This document shows, piece after piece, positions 45,296 through 54,949 of a stretch of DNA of 64,000 nucleotides. Origin of the DNA: Alphaproteobacteria bacterium WMHbin7 (GTDB lineage: Bacteria > Pseudomonadota > Alphaproteobacteria > Rhodospirillales > WMHbin7). Made by a program: the position numbers and the translations under genes. Where the stretch lies: NCBI GenBank assembly GCA_002753155.1, contig PDZW01000012.1, positions 29,713 to 93,712 of the forward strand, in the 5' to 3' direction. Position 1 is the stretch's first letter. The number at the start of each line of letters is the position of its first letter. The notes beneath the pieces are model-generated. The model ran no database searches, was not told the DNA's origin, and saw only the letters and a list, made by a program, of their open reading frames with translations.

Positions 45296-46074
45296 TGAGC
45301 CTCGATCTCGAACAACCCCTGTCGCCGATCAACGTTCCGGGCAAGGCCGCCGGGCGCGGACTGGTGGCGCGCCATATCGGCAAACGTTTCAAGCGCCGCC
45401 CCGTCTTGCGCGACGTCACCGTGACCGTTCAGCGCGGCGAGGCGGTGGGGCTCTTGGGTCCCAACGGGGCGGGCAAGACCACCTGCTTTTACTGCATCAC
45501 CGGGCTGATCAGCCCCGATTCCGGCTCGATCGAGCTGGATGGGCAGAATATCACCGATCTTCCCATGTACCGCCGGGCCCGCCTGGGCATCGGCTATCTG
45601 CCTCAGGAAGCCTCGATCTTCAGAGGCCTTACGGTTTCCGACAATATCATGGCCGTTCTGGAAGTGACCGAACCCGACGCCCAAAAGCGCGAGCATATGC
45701 TAGACGCGCTGTTAAGCGAGTTCTCGGTAAGCCATCTTGCCGACGCGCCAGCCGTGGCCCTCTCGGGCGGCGAGCGTCGGCGCGTCGAAATCGCCAGGGC
45801 GCTGGCTTCGCGTCCGCATTTCATTCTGCTCGACGAACCCCTGGCTGGCATTGATCCCATCGCCGTCTCGGACATCCGCGATCTGGTGGCGCATCTGAAG
45901 GACCGGGGCATCGGCGTCTTGATCACCGACCACAATGTCCGCGAGACGCTGGATATCATCGACCGCGCCTACATCCTGCACGAAGGTCATGTGCTGATGG
46001 AAGGCAAGCCCGACGAGATCGTGGCGCACGCCGATGTGCGCCGGGTCTATCTGGGCGAAAAATTCAGCCTGTAA
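45292..46074 (+). CDS. lptB: LPS export ABC transporter ATPase LptB
   Basis: A 260-aa cytoplasmic ATPase. Walker A is GLLGPNGAGKTTCFYCI, the signature ALSGGERRRVEIARAL, Walker B FILLDEPLAGIDPIAV, the H-loop LITDHNVRETL. It powers LPS extraction from the inner membrane with LptFG. The order kdsD-lptC-lptA-lptB-rpoN is conserved in alphaproteobacteria. Confidence 0.97.
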   Translation: MMSLDLEQPLSPINVPGKAAGRGLVARHIGKRFKRRPVLRDVTVTVQRGEAVGLLGPNGAGKTTCFYCITGLISPDSGSIELDGQNITDLPMYRRARLGIGYLPQEASIFRGLTVSDNIMAVLEVTEPDAQKREHMLDALLSEFSVSHLADAPAVALSGGERRRVEIARALASRPHFILLDEPLAGIDPIAVSDIRDLVAHLKDRGIGVLITDHNVRETLDIIDRAYILHEGHVLMEGKPDEIVAHADVRRVYLGEKFSL

Positions 46075-46082
46075 GACCGGTC

Positions 46083-47582
46083 ATGGTTCTCGCCCCCCGC
46101 CTTGATCTGCGCCAGTCCCAGACGCTGGTCATGACGCCCCAATTGCAGCAGGCCATCAAGCTTTTGCAACTGAGCAATCTCGAATTGTCGGCCTATGTCG
46201 AGCAGGAGCTGGAACAGAACCCGCTGCTGGAGCGCGAGGACAGCGAGAACGATCAAAGGCTGGTCGAGTCCGAGAATCGAGGCGATGAGGAGATTCGCCG
46301 CGACGTCGAGGTTCCCCTGGTCGATCAGGCGCCAGGGTCCGAGGATTCCGCCTTGGATATCGAGGTCGACAACCAATTCAATCACGACGGCGCTTCCGAC
46401 AATGTGGAGGAGGGCTGGCAGGGATCGTGGGAAGGGCGCGGCGGTCGCTCCGACTTTCTGGACGACGACTCCGATTTGGCCCAGACCGTGGCCAGTCAGA
46501 AAAGCCTGCGCGATCATCTGATCGACCAGCTTAATCTGGATATCGCCAATGCGGGCGATCGCATGATCGGCCTGCATCTCATCGACATGCTGAACGAGGC
46601 GGGATGGCTTTCCGGCAATATCGCCGATGTTGCAACCAGGCTTGATTGTGCGCCCGCCCGTGTCGAGGACGTTCTTTCGCGCCTGCAGGCTTTCGATCCG
46701 CCGGGCATCTTCGCCCGCAGCTTGAAGGAATGCCTGGCCCTTCAGTTGAAGGACAAGGACAGGCTGGACCCCGCCATGCAGGCCCTTTTGGATAATCTCG
46801 AACTTCTGGCCCGGCGCGACATGACGGGCTTGATGAAAATCTGTGGCATCGATGCCGAGGATCTGGCCGACATGATCGGCGAAATCCGCGCCCTTGATCC
46901 CAAGCCCGCCCTGGCCTTCGATCACGAAGTTACACAGGCCATCGTCCCCGATGTGCTGATGCGCCAGATCAAGGGTGGCGGCTGGATCGTCGAGCTGAAC
47001 AACGATACGTTGCCCCGCGTTCTGATCAATACGAGGTACCACAGCGAAATCAGCAAGCGCGCCAAGAAGCGCGAGGAAAAGCAGTTTATTGCCGAGCGCT
47101 TCCAATCGGCCAATTGGCTGGTCAAAAGCCTGCACCAGCGGGCTACCACCATTCTGAAGGTGGCGACCGAGATCGTGCGCCAGCAGGAGGCTTTCTTCGA
47201 ACATGGCGTTGCCCACTTAAGACCCCTGGTCCTGCGCGACATCGCCAATGTCATCGGCATGCATGAAAGCACGGTCAGCCGTGTCACCTCGAACAAATAC
47301 ATGTCGAGCCCGCGCGGCATCTACGAGCTTAAATATTTCTTCACCCAGGCCATCGCCTCGGCCGAGGGTGGCGAGGCCCATTCGGCGGAATCGGTGCGTC
47401 ATCGTATCAAGGAATTGATCGATGCCGAGGCGCCCAAGGACATTCTGTCCGACGACCGGCTGGTTGAAATCTTGAAAAAGGAAGGCATCGACATCGCCAG
47501 GCGCACCGTGGCCAAATACAGAGAATCCTTGAAAATCGCCTCGTCCGTGCAGCGCAGGCGCGAGAAATCCATCGGTTTGTAG
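46083..47582 (+). CDS. rpoN: RNA polymerase sigma-54 factor
   Basis: A 499-aa sigma-54. Region I (LDLRQSQTLVMTPQLQQAIKLLQLSNLELS) binds activators, region II is acidic, and region III includes the core-binding part, the helix-turn-helix (LRDIANVIGMHESTVSRVTSNKYM) and the RpoN box (ARRTVAKYRESLKI). It serves enhancer-dependent promoters (-24/-12). Usual followers hpf and ptsN are absent; instead a MetY-type gene follows. Confidence 0.98.
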   Translation: MVLAPRLDLRQSQTLVMTPQLQQAIKLLQLSNLELSAYVEQELEQNPLLEREDSENDQRLVESENRGDEEIRRDVEVPLVDQAPGSEDSALDIEVDNQFNHDGASDNVEEGWQGSWEGRGGRSDFLDDDSDLAQTVASQKSLRDHLIDQLNLDIANAGDRMIGLHLIDMLNEAGWLSGNIADVATRLDCAPARVEDVLSRLQAFDPPGIFARSLKECLALQLKDKDRLDPAMQALLDNLELLARRDMTGLMKICGIDAEDLADMIGEIRALDPKPALAFDHEVTQAIVPDVLMRQIKGGGWIVELNNDTLPRVLINTRYHSEISKRAKKREEKQFIAERFQSANWLVKSLHQRATTILKVATEIVRQQEAFFEHGVAHLRPLVLRDIANVIGMHESTVSRVTSNKYMSSPRGIYELKYFFTQAIASAEGGEAHSAESVRHRIKELIDAEAPKDILSDDRLVEILKKEGIDIARRTVAKYRESLKIASSVQRRREKSIGL

Positions 47583-47595
47583 AGAGGTCGAGAAG

Positions 47596-49428
47596 ATGGC
47601 GCAGCCCGACGTGATTCCCTATGCCGACGACTATCTTCGGGCGATTCTGGCCGGGGTGCGAACCATCGCCGTGGTGGGCGCCTCGGCCAACTGGAACCGG
47701 CCCAGCTTCTTCGTGATGAAATATTTGCAGGAAAAGGGCTATCGCACCATTCCGGTCAATCCCGGCTTGGTCGGTCAGGACCTGCTGGGCGAGACGGTCT
47801 ATGCCTCGCTTGCCGACATTCCCGAGCCCGTCGATATGGTGGACATCTTCAGAAATTCAGAAGCGGCGGGGCCGATTACCGACGAGGCCATCCAGATCGG
47901 CGCCAAGGTGGTGTGGATGCAGCTGGGTGTTCGCAATGACGAGGCGGGGGCGAAGGCTGCCGCCGCAGGCCTTGAAGTGGTGATGAATCGCTGCCCCAAG
48001 ATCGAATTCGGGCGCCTGGGCGGCGAGTTGTCCTGGTCGGGGGTCAATTCCGGTCTGGTGCAAAGCAAGGCCCTGCGCGCCCCCAACATGGCGCCAAGGC
48101 GCAAGCAGAATGAGACCAAGGCGGCGGAGCAGGAACCAGGCAAGAAGCATGCCTTCGGAATCGAGACGCTGGCCGTGCATGCCGGAGCCAGGCCCGATCC
48201 GGTGACCGGGGCGCGCAACGTGCCGATCTATCAGACCACCAGCTATGTCTTCGACAATGTCGATCACGCCGCCAATCTCTTCAACCTGCACACTTTTGGT
48301 TATATCTATTCGCGCCTGACCAATCCCACAGTGTCGGCCTTGGAAGAGCGCATCGCCACGCTGGAGGGTGGGCGAGCCGCGGTCTGCGCCGCCTCGGGCC
48401 ATGCCGCCCAGTTCCTCACCTTTTTCACACTTCTGGAGCCGGGCGACGAATTCCTGGCGGCGCGTAATCTGTATGGCGGATCGCTGACACAGTTCATGCT
48501 GTCCTTCAAGAAGCTGGGCTGGACCTGTCATCTGGTCGATCCCAAGGACCCTGAGAATTTCAGAACGGCGCTGACACCGCGCACCAAGGCCATTTTCGTC
48601 GAGGGCCTGGCCAATCCGGGCGGCATCGTGGTCGATCTGGAAGCGGTTTCCGCCATCGCCAAGGCCGCAGGCATTCCCCTGATCGTCGACAATACGCTGG
48701 CCACGCCCTATCTGTGCCGCCCCATCGAATGGGGGGCCGATCTGGTGGTGCATTCGACCACCAAATTCATTTCCGGCCATGGCACGTCGGTCGGCGGCGC
48801 TTTGGTGGAATCGGGCAAGTTCGATTGGGCGGCCTCCGACAAGTTTCCCTCGCTGGCCAAGCCCGAGCCGGCCTATCACGGCCTGACCTTCTATGAAACC
48901 TTCGGCGATTTCGCCTTCACCACGAAGGCCCGGGCGGTGGCGCTGCGCGACTTCGGCCCTGCCATGGCGCCGATGAATGCCTTTCTCACCTTGACCGGGG
49001 CCGAGACACTGCATTTGCGCATCGAGCGCCATGTGCAGAACGCTCAAGCCGTAGCCGAATATCTGAACAAGCATCCCGCCGTGGCCTGGGTTTCCTATGC
49101 TGGCCTGCCCTCCAGCCCCTATTATCAATTGGCAAAAAAGTATTTTCCCAAGGGGCCGGGCTCGGTTTTCACCTTCGGTGTCAAGGGCGGCTATGAAGCG
49201 GGAATCAGGGTGGTGGAATCGGTCGAGCTGTTCTCACACCTGGCCAATATTGGCGATACGCGCAGCCTGATCATTCATCCGGCATCGACCACGCACCGCC
49301 AGCTTCCCGACGAGCAGAAGATCGCCTCGGGCGCTGGGCCAGATGTGCTGCGTCTGTCCATCGGCATCGAGAATGTCGACGATCTAATCCGCGACCTCGA
49401 CCGCGCGCTCAGACGTATCGTCGGCTAG
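47596..49428 (+). CDS. Fusion of CoA-binding domain and O-acetylhomoserine sulfhydrylase (MetY-type)
   Basis: A 610-aa protein. Residues about 1-150 are a YccU-type CoA-binding Rossmann domain (TIAVVGASANWNRPSFFVMKYL; YRTIPVNPGL). A hydrophilic linker (MAPRRKQNETKAAEQEPGKK) leads to a complete gamma-family PLP enzyme (about 190-605; YIYSRLTNPTVSALEERIA; HSTTKFISGHGTSVGGALV with the PLP Lys). O-acetylhomoserine plus sulfide gives homocysteine for methionine. In related genomes the two are normally neighbouring genes; here no stop separates them. The ATG in the linker could serve as an internal start. Ends overlap the convergent gene by 45 bp. Confidence 0.88.
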   Translation: MAQPDVIPYADDYLRAILAGVRTIAVVGASANWNRPSFFVMKYLQEKGYRTIPVNPGLVGQDLLGETVYASLADIPEPVDMVDIFRNSEAAGPITDEAIQIGAKVVWMQLGVRNDEAGAKAAAAGLEVVMNRCPKIEFGRLGGELSWSGVNSGLVQSKALRAPNMAPRRKQNETKAAEQEPGKKHAFGIETLAVHAGARPDPVTGARNVPIYQTTSYVFDNVDHAANLFNLHTFGYIYSRLTNPTVSALEERIATLEGGRAAVCAASGHAAQFLTFFTLLEPGDEFLAARNLYGGSLTQFMLSFKKLGWTCHLVDPKDPENFRTALTPRTKAIFVEGLANPGGIVVDLEAVSAIAKAAGIPLIVDNTLATPYLCRPIEWGADLVVHSTTKFISGHGTSVGGALVESGKFDWAASDKFPSLAKPEPAYHGLTFYETFGDFAFTTKARAVALRDFGPAMAPMNAFLTLTGAETLHLRIERHVQNAQAVAEYLNKHPAVAWVSYAGLPSSPYYQLAKKYFPKGPGSVFTFGVKGGYEAGIRVVESVELFSHLANIGDTRSLIIHPASTTHRQLPDEQKIASGAGPDVLRLSIGIENVDDLIRDLDRALRRIVG

Positions 49429-52400
49429 CCATTCCTCGAAAGCCTTGACGGGCATGGGGCGGCCGAACAGATAGCCCTGGGCCAGGTGGCAGCCTTGTTC
49501 ACTTAAGTAATTGGCCTGTTCCACGGTCTCGACGCCCTCGGCCACGGCTTCCAGCCCCAGTGAGCGAGCCAGATCGAGAATGGTTCTGGCGATGGCGGCA
49601 TCGTCGGCGTCGCCCGGCAAATCCATGACGAAGGAGCGGTCGATCTTGAGCGCTGTGATGGGCAAGCGCTTCAGGTAGCTTAGGCTGGAATAGCCGGTGC
49701 CAAAATCGTCCACCGCCACCGAAAAGCCCTTGGCGCGCAGTTCCTTCAAGATTTCGACGGTTTCTGCAGGGTTGCTCATCACCACCGACTCCGTCAGTTC
49801 CACCTCGATATTGGCGGGATCGACTTTTGTCGTGGCCAGAATGCCTTCGATGCGTTCCATCAAATGCAGATCCTGGAACTGGCGGGCCGAGAGATTGACC
49901 GCGATGCGTCCGTTCAACTGATTGTTCTGCCGCCAGCGGGCGGCATGACGGCAGGCCTCGCTTAAAACCCACTCGCCGATGGGCACGATCAGCCCGGTTT
50001 CCTCGGCCAGCGGAATGAAGTCGAGCGGGGAGACCAGGCCGCGCTCAGGGTTCTTCCATCGGATCAGTGCCTCGGCGCCAGCCACCTTGCCGGTCGCCAG
50101 AACCACCTTGGGCTGGAAGTAGACTTCGAACTCTTCGCGTTCGATGGCGCGGCGCAGGCTGGCCTCGAGGTCAAGGCGTTCTAACGCTCGGGTATTCATG
50201 CTGGCGTCGAAGAAGCGAAAGGCGTTGCGTCCCGAAGCCTTGGCCTGATACATCGCGGTGTCGGCGTTCTTCATCAGGCTTTTGGCGTCCAGCCCGTCTT
50301 CCGGGAAGAGGGCGATGCCCAAACTGGTGGTGACATGAATGTCATGGCCCTCAAGCGTCAAGGGGGCCACCAACTCGCGAATGATCTTTTCCGCCAGATG
50401 GGCCACCTCGGCGGTGTTGGCAAAATCGCTCTGTACCAGCATGAACTCGTCGCCGCCCAGGCGGGCCAGCGTGTCACTTTTGCGCACACAAGCGGTAAGG
50501 CGCTTGGCCACGGCCTGCAAAAGCAGGTCGCCGACATCGTGCCCCAGGCTGTCGTTGATGGTCTTGAAGCGGTCGAGATCGAGGAAGAGGACGGCCAAGT
50601 GCGACCGGTCGCGCTGGGCGACATTTAGCGCATGGTCTAGGCGATCTTGCAGTAGCAGGCGGTTGGGCAGGCCGGTCAGTGCGTCATGATAGGCCTGATG
50701 CTTGATATGCTCGTCCTTCTGGCGCAGTTCCGTAACATCGTTGAAAACGGCAACGTAACGGACAGGTGTTCCTTCAGAATCCTTGATGGCCGTGATGTTT
50801 TGCCATTCCAAAAAGGCCTCGCCGTTCTTGCGCCGGTTCCATATCTCGCCCCGCCACGAGCCGGTTTCGCTTAATATCTTCCACATTGCCTTGTAGAAGT
50901 CTTCGTCGTGATGATCCGATTTCAGAATGCGCGGCGTCTTGCCAATCGCCTCCTCGGGCGTGTAGCCCGTGATCTCGGTAAAGGCCGGATTGACCGAAAG
51001 AATGGTGCCGTAGTTGTCGGTAACGACGATGCCCTCGATGGTGTTGGTATAAACGCTGGCAGCCAGGCGCAACTCGGCCTCGGACTTGCGCTTCTCGCTG
51101 ATGTCCTCGGCCATCAGCAGCAGATGGTAACTGCCGCCGCTGGTAAAGCGAACGCAGCGGCAGGCCAGCCATATTTCCTGCCCGAAGCTTGATTTGGTGT
51201 GTACCTCGATCTCTTGGGCGTCGCCGTTTTCCAGCACCCGAAGGGCGGCGGCCTTCATGCCCGAGCGCTGCCAGGATTCGATGGCCAGGAAATTCTGACG
51301 CTGCAATTGTTCGACCGAGGCGCCTACGATGTCGGCCATGGCTTGATTGGCCAGAATGCACTGGCCGCTGGCCCGATAGACGCTGACCCCCACGGGGGCC
51401 GCCGAAATGATGCGCTGGTTGAGATCAAGCAGTTCAGCGATGCGCTCCTCGGCCCGATGTTGCTCGGTGACGTCTTGCAAAACGCCTTGCAGGCGAACCG
51501 CCTTGCCGCTCTCGTCCTGGATCACTTCGCCTTGCGAGGCGATATGGCGCCACTCGCCGTCGGTGTGACGGACCCGGTAGTCGATCCGGTAGGACTCCTT
51601 GCTTTCCACCACCTCCTGAAGCTTGGCCTCCAGGCGGGGCAGGTCGTCGGGGTGAACCATGTTGAAATAGGCCGAGCGCCATAGGAGATCGCTGGGCGTC
51701 AACCCGAAGATATGAAAGGTCTCATCCGTCCAGGTCAGTTTGTCGCTGGCCAGATCCCATATCCAGCCGCCAACTTTTGCCCTGGCCTGCGTGTATTCAA
51801 GTTGGCGCTGGGCATGGCGTTCGGCCGTGAGGAGCCACAGGAGCTGGCGAACGGTGACGCCGATGCCCAACAGAAGGCCGATCCAGATCACAAGGCCCTG
51901 CAATGCATTCTGACGCCAGGGGGCAAACACCTTTTCGTAGCGCAAGGTAACAGCGACGTTCAGGGGAAAACCGTCCAGCTTGGCGTGCGAGATCACGCGC
52001 TCGATGCCATCGACCGGCGAGCGGTCGATGAAGCTGCTCTCACGCTCGGGTCCTTTCGCGAATCGAACCGCCGGTTCGGGCTTGGCTCCGATGACAGCGG
52101 GGGCGTAGGGAGCGCGGCTCATCACTTCGCCAGTCGAAGAGAGCAATCCCACGGTGACGTTGGGCTCGGCGAGCCTTTGTCCATAGGACGAACTGAAATT
52201 CTCGCAATCCACCAAAACCAGAGCGATGCCGGTGAACCGGCCATTCTGGTCGGTCAATTTGCGGGTCAGGGCAAAGAAAAAGCGGCCCTTGGTGTTGATG
52301 AAAGGCAGGATAGAGGTGATATGCAGCCCCTCTACCAAACCGTCGCGATGACGGATGAAGTAGTCTCGGCTGCTTAAGTCGTCGGGCGACTTTCCGCTCA

Positions 52401-52755
52401 TGGTCTTGTGGCGGATGCGCCCCTTGTCGTCGAGAAGGGTGATCTCGATGGGGATTGGTGTGGTGGCCTTGCGCAGCTCGATCAGGGCGCCGACGTCCTG
52501 GCGGGCATTGGCCAGCGACGGGTTGGCCTCGATGGCGACAACGAGTTGCAGAATTTGGTCGAGATTCGTCAGCAGCTGTTCTGTATAGGCCTTGTAGACG
52601 CGCGCCAGATCGCGGGTTTCTATAAAGGCCTTCTCCCGCGCCAGCTCCCGTTCGTTCCAAATCGACAGGCCAAGCAGAATCGTGACGAGCAGGGCAAGCC
52701 CCGCGCCAATGATCTTGATCCACCGCTCCAGTCTCAGGGGACTTCTAGCGCCCAT
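49384..52755 (-). CDS. Membrane Cache-PAS-PAS-PAS-GGDEF-EAL c-di-GMP protein
   Basis: A 1123-aa sensor. Two membrane helices (IGAGLALLVTILLGLSIW near 20; VIWIGLLLGIGVTVRQLLWLL near 295) frame a periplasmic Cache-like domain (about 45-275). Three PAS domains with PAC ends follow (about 325-690), then GGDEF (about 695-855; ARLGGDEFMLVQ) and EAL (about 870-1115; GAEALIRWKNPERG, ELTESVVM, DDFGTGYSSLSYLKRL). Both active sites look intact, so it could make or break c-di-GMP depending on signal. The periplasmic ligand is unknown. Confidence 0.93.
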   Translation of the reverse strand: MGARSPLRLERWIKIIGAGLALLVTILLGLSIWNERELAREKAFIETRDLARVYKAYTEQLLTNLDQILQLVVAIEANPSLANARQDVGALIELRKATTPIPIEITLLDDKGRIRHKTMSGKSPDDLSSRDYFIRHRDGLVEGLHITSILPFINTKGRFFFALTRKLTDQNGRFTGIALVLVDCENFSSSYGQRLAEPNVTVGLLSSTGEVMSRAPYAPAVIGAKPEPAVRFAKGPERESSFIDRSPVDGIERVISHAKLDGFPLNVAVTLRYEKVFAPWRQNALQGLVIWIGLLLGIGVTVRQLLWLLTAERHAQRQLEYTQARAKVGGWIWDLASDKLTWTDETFHIFGLTPSDLLWRSAYFNMVHPDDLPRLEAKLQEVVESKESYRIDYRVRHTDGEWRHIASQGEVIQDESGKAVRLQGVLQDVTEQHRAEERIAELLDLNQRIISAAPVGVSVYRASGQCILANQAMADIVGASVEQLQRQNFLAIESWQRSGMKAAALRVLENGDAQEIEVHTKSSFGQEIWLACRCVRFTSGGSYHLLLMAEDISEKRKSEAELRLAASVYTNTIEGIVVTDNYGTILSVNPAFTEITGYTPEEAIGKTPRILKSDHHDEDFYKAMWKILSETGSWRGEIWNRRKNGEAFLEWQNITAIKDSEGTPVRYVAVFNDVTELRQKDEHIKHQAYHDALTGLPNRLLLQDRLDHALNVAQRDRSHLAVLFLDLDRFKTINDSLGHDVGDLLLQAVAKRLTACVRKSDTLARLGGDEFMLVQSDFANTAEVAHLAEKIIRELVAPLTLEGHDIHVTTSLGIALFPEDGLDAKSLMKNADTAMYQAKASGRNAFRFFDASMNTRALERLDLEASLRRAIEREEFEVYFQPKVVLATGKVAGAEALIRWKNPERGLVSPLDFIPLAEETGLIVPIGEWVLSEACRHAARWRQNNQLNGRIAVNLSARQFQDLHLMERIEGILATTKVDPANIEVELTESVVMSNPAETVEILKELRAKGFSVAVDDFGTGYSSLSYLKRLPITALKIDRSFVMDLPGDADDAAIARTILDLARSLGLEAVAEGVETVEQANYLSEQGCHLAQGYLFGRPMPVKAFEEWLADDTSERAVEVAD

Positions 52756-52849
52756 GCTCCCGTCATTTCAGACATTATTCCATCCAGGCAAAAGGTACGT
52801 GCTGGGCCGGGCAAGGGCAATAGGCAGAATGGAACTAATAAAAATAGGG

Positions 52850-53434
52850 CTAAAAGAGATCGGCCCGGCTGACAGCGCTGGGGGTTTGCGCGGCCAGGGC
52901 CAGGGGAATGACGTCCTCGATGCGCTCGGCCAGAACATAGAGATCGCGGTGACGGGGGGCGACGAACCCCGCCTCGATCATCGCGTCAATCATTGCAACC
53001 AAAGGAGTCCAGAAGCCGAAGGCGTCAACCAGAACCACGGGCTTGCCATGCAGCCCCAGTTGTTTCCAGGTGAGAATCTCGAAGGTTTCATCGAGTGTTC
53101 CCAGCCCGCCCGGAAGCACGGCAAAGGCGTCAGCCAACTCGAACATGCGGGCTTTTCGGCTGTGCATGCTATCCACGACGACCAGTTCCGACAGGCCCGT
53201 ATGACCAACTTCCATCTTCAACAGATGTTCGGGGATGACGCCTGTGACATGGCCGCCATTGTTCAAAACGCCTTCAGCGACGCGGCCCATCAGGCCCACA
53301 TTGCCCCCACCATAGACCAGGGATATGCCATGCCCGGCCATCAAAGCGCCAAGACGCCCGGCTATTTCGGCCATCTGGGGATTCTTGCCAGCGGAAGAGC
53401 CGCAAAAAACGCACAAGGATTTAATAGTGTTCAT
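52850..53434 (-). CDS. LOG-family protein (cytokinin riboside 5'-monophosphate phosphoribohydrolase type)
   Basis: A 194-aa Rossmann-fold nucleosidase-like protein of the TIGR00730 group. SLCVFCGSSAGKNPQMAEIA starts the fold, LVYGGGNVGLMGRVAEGVL and the signature FAVLPGGLGTLDETFEILTW form the active site; SRKARMFELADA is also conserved. LOG enzymes release the base from adenosine-type monophosphates; bacterial substrate is usually AMP-like. The ATG at 53434 is chosen; a GTG one codon upstream is possible. Confidence 0.92.
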   Translation of the reverse strand: MNTIKSLCVFCGSSAGKNPQMAEIAGRLGALMAGHGISLVYGGGNVGLMGRVAEGVLNNGGHVTGVIPEHLLKMEVGHTGLSELVVVDSMHSRKARMFELADAFAVLPGGLGTLDETFEILTWKQLGLHGKPVVLVDAFGFWTPLVAMIDAMIEAGFVAPRHRDLYVLAERIEDVIPLALAAQTPSAVSRADLF

Positions 53435-53570
53435 CACGCTACCCTGTCGAGGAAAGGCATCTACACACGGCCCTTGTATAGCCTATCGAGGGGCTGGGAG
53501 CGAGGGGGGCTTGACAGAGGGCGGGCTTCAGCCTTTCTGTTTGTAACCGCACCAAAAAAGGAGACCCTTC

Positions 53571-54032
53571 ATGCATCGTTCCTTGACGTTCGCCGCCTCA
53601 GCCCTTGTGGTGTCCACAATCGGCATCGGGGCTGCCCAGGCCCAGCAGGCCAAGCCCGAGGATGTTCTGGCCCTGCGCAAGGGTGTCTATCAGGTGGTCA
53701 AAGCCAGCTTTGGTCCCATGGCGGGCTTTGCCGACGGCAAGGTCCAGTTGGATGCCGCCAAGCTGGCCGTGCTGGGAACGCGCCTGGGGGCCGTCGCCCC
53801 GATGGCGGCAGATACCTTCCCGGCGGGCTCGGACCTGGTGGCCGGGTCGAAGGCCAAGCCCGAAATCTGGAGCAAGCCCGACGATTTCAAGGCCAAGATG
53901 GGCGCTTTCCAGGCTGCGGCGGCCAAGCTGGCCGATCTAGCCAAGGCGGGCAACCTTGAGGGCGTGAAGGCCCAGGTGCCTGAGGTCGGCAAGACCTGCA
54001 AAGCCTGTCACGACGATTACAAGGAAAAGTAA
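53571..54032 (+). CDS. Cytochrome c' (class II c-type cytochrome)
   Basis: A 153-aa periplasmic four-helix haem protein. Signal peptide (LTFAASALVVSTIGIGAAQAQ); haem-binding motif CKACH near the C terminus followed by DDYKEK, as in class II cytochromes. These proteins bind NO or CO and may protect from NO. AAAGGAGACCCTTC precedes the ATG. No electron-transfer partner is adjacent. Confidence 0.93.
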   Translation: MHRSLTFAASALVVSTIGIGAAQAQQAKPEDVLALRKGVYQVVKASFGPMAGFADGKVQLDAAKLAVLGTRLGAVAPMAADTFPAGSDLVAGSKAKPEIWSKPDDFKAKMGAFQAAAAKLADLAKAGNLEGVKAQVPEVGKTCKACHDDYKEK

Positions 54033-54058
54033 GAGCATAGGTCGGCTCCGCCAGCGGC

Positions 54059-54505
54059 ATGGAAACCGAGATCGATATTGATCTGGCGGGGCAGGCCTAT
54101 GCCTTCACGCTGGCCGCCCTGCATCAGGAAAGTGCTGCCGATGCCTGGGATGGGGCGGCCTTCGCCGCTCTTTTGGCCCAGCCCGGCGTTTTGGCCCTGC
54201 TGGCCAAGCGGGGCGGCGAGCCCCTGGGCTTCATTCTCATCCGTTTGGCCGCCGACGAGGGCGAAATCCTGCATTTCGCGGTCCGTCCGGCTTATCGGCG
54301 CCAACATCTGGGCCAGGCCCTCCTGGACCAGGCCATGCGGATTTTGACGGCGCGCGGCGCCCAGCGCCTGTTCCTGGAAGTCGAGGAATCCAATCTTCCC
54401 GCCCAAGGGCTTTACCTTCAGGCGGATTTCAAACCAGCCGGAAAACGGGCGGATTACTACGGTCCCGGCCGCCCGGCCCTGGTTCTGGCGAAGAATCTTG
54501 AATGA
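54059..54505 (+). CDS. GNAT acetyltransferase, RimI-like
   Basis: A 148-aa N-acetyltransferase. EILHFAVRPAYRRQHLGQALLDQAM is the acetyl-CoA motif and LFLEVEESNLPAQGLYLQADFKPAGKRADYY matches the RimI end (acetylation of ribosomal S18 alanine or other N-termini). RimI usually sits next to tsaB, which is 34 kb away here. The gene follows the cytochrome gene by 26 bp. Confidence 0.83.
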   Translation: METEIDIDLAGQAYAFTLAALHQESAADAWDGAAFAALLAQPGVLALLAKRGGEPLGFILIRLAADEGEILHFAVRPAYRRQHLGQALLDQAMRILTARGAQRLFLEVEESNLPAQGLYLQADFKPAGKRADYYGPGRPALVLAKNLE

Positions 54506-54606
54506 GTATGCTTGGCAAGCCCGATTAGCTGTGCTAGAACCCCCGCCTTTCCAGGACGCATGGGGCGGCCTGGGGGCGCTTTAGCTTTTGGAAGGAGCGG
54601 TTGCCC

Positions 54607-54810
54607 GTGCAGGTTCTCGTCCGTGACAACAATGTCGATCAGGCCCTCAAGGCGCTTAAGAAGAAGATGCAGCGCGAGGGGATCTTCCGCGAGATGAAGC
54701 TGCGCCGCAACTTTGAGAAGCCTTCCGAGCGCAAAGCCCGCGAAAAGGCCGAGGCCGTGCGCCGGGCCCGCAAGCTGGAGCGCAAGCGCCTGGAGCGCGA
54801 AGGCTTCTAG
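54607..54810 (+). CDS. rpsU: 30S ribosomal protein S21
   Basis: A 67-aa basic protein: [34 protein letters not shown] followed by a Lys/Arg/Glu-rich helix ([19 protein letters not shown]). S21 helps start-site selection on the 30S subunit. The GTG at 54607 lies nine bases after AAGGAG and begins the conserved region; the TTG at 54601 of the track is too close to it. Confidence 0.95.
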   Translation: MQVLVRDNNVDQALKALKKKMQREGIFREMKLRRNFEKPSERKAREKAEAVRRARKLERKRLEREGF

Positions 54811-54843
54811 CCCTTCTAGCCTTTCCTGGTATCAAGGAAGAAT

Positions 54844-54874
54844 AAGGCCCCGATCCTTATAGGACCGGGGCTTT
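54844..54874 (+). terminator. Intrinsic terminator after rpsU
   Basis: GCCCCGATCCT-TAT-AGGACCGGGGC, 11-bp stem with one mismatch, then CTTT. It lies 34 bp after the rpsU stop. Confidence 0.75.
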
Positions 54875-54949
54875 CAGTTTCTGCTAAAACAAATCCGTAG
54901 CGCAGATTCACGCAAGGAAGCACTATTCTTGGCTTGAACAGAACTGGGG

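Noticed and set aside
47857-49128. 423-aa minus-strand ORF opposite the MetY fusion
   Set aside because: Antisense shadow of a PLP enzyme; no recognisable motif.
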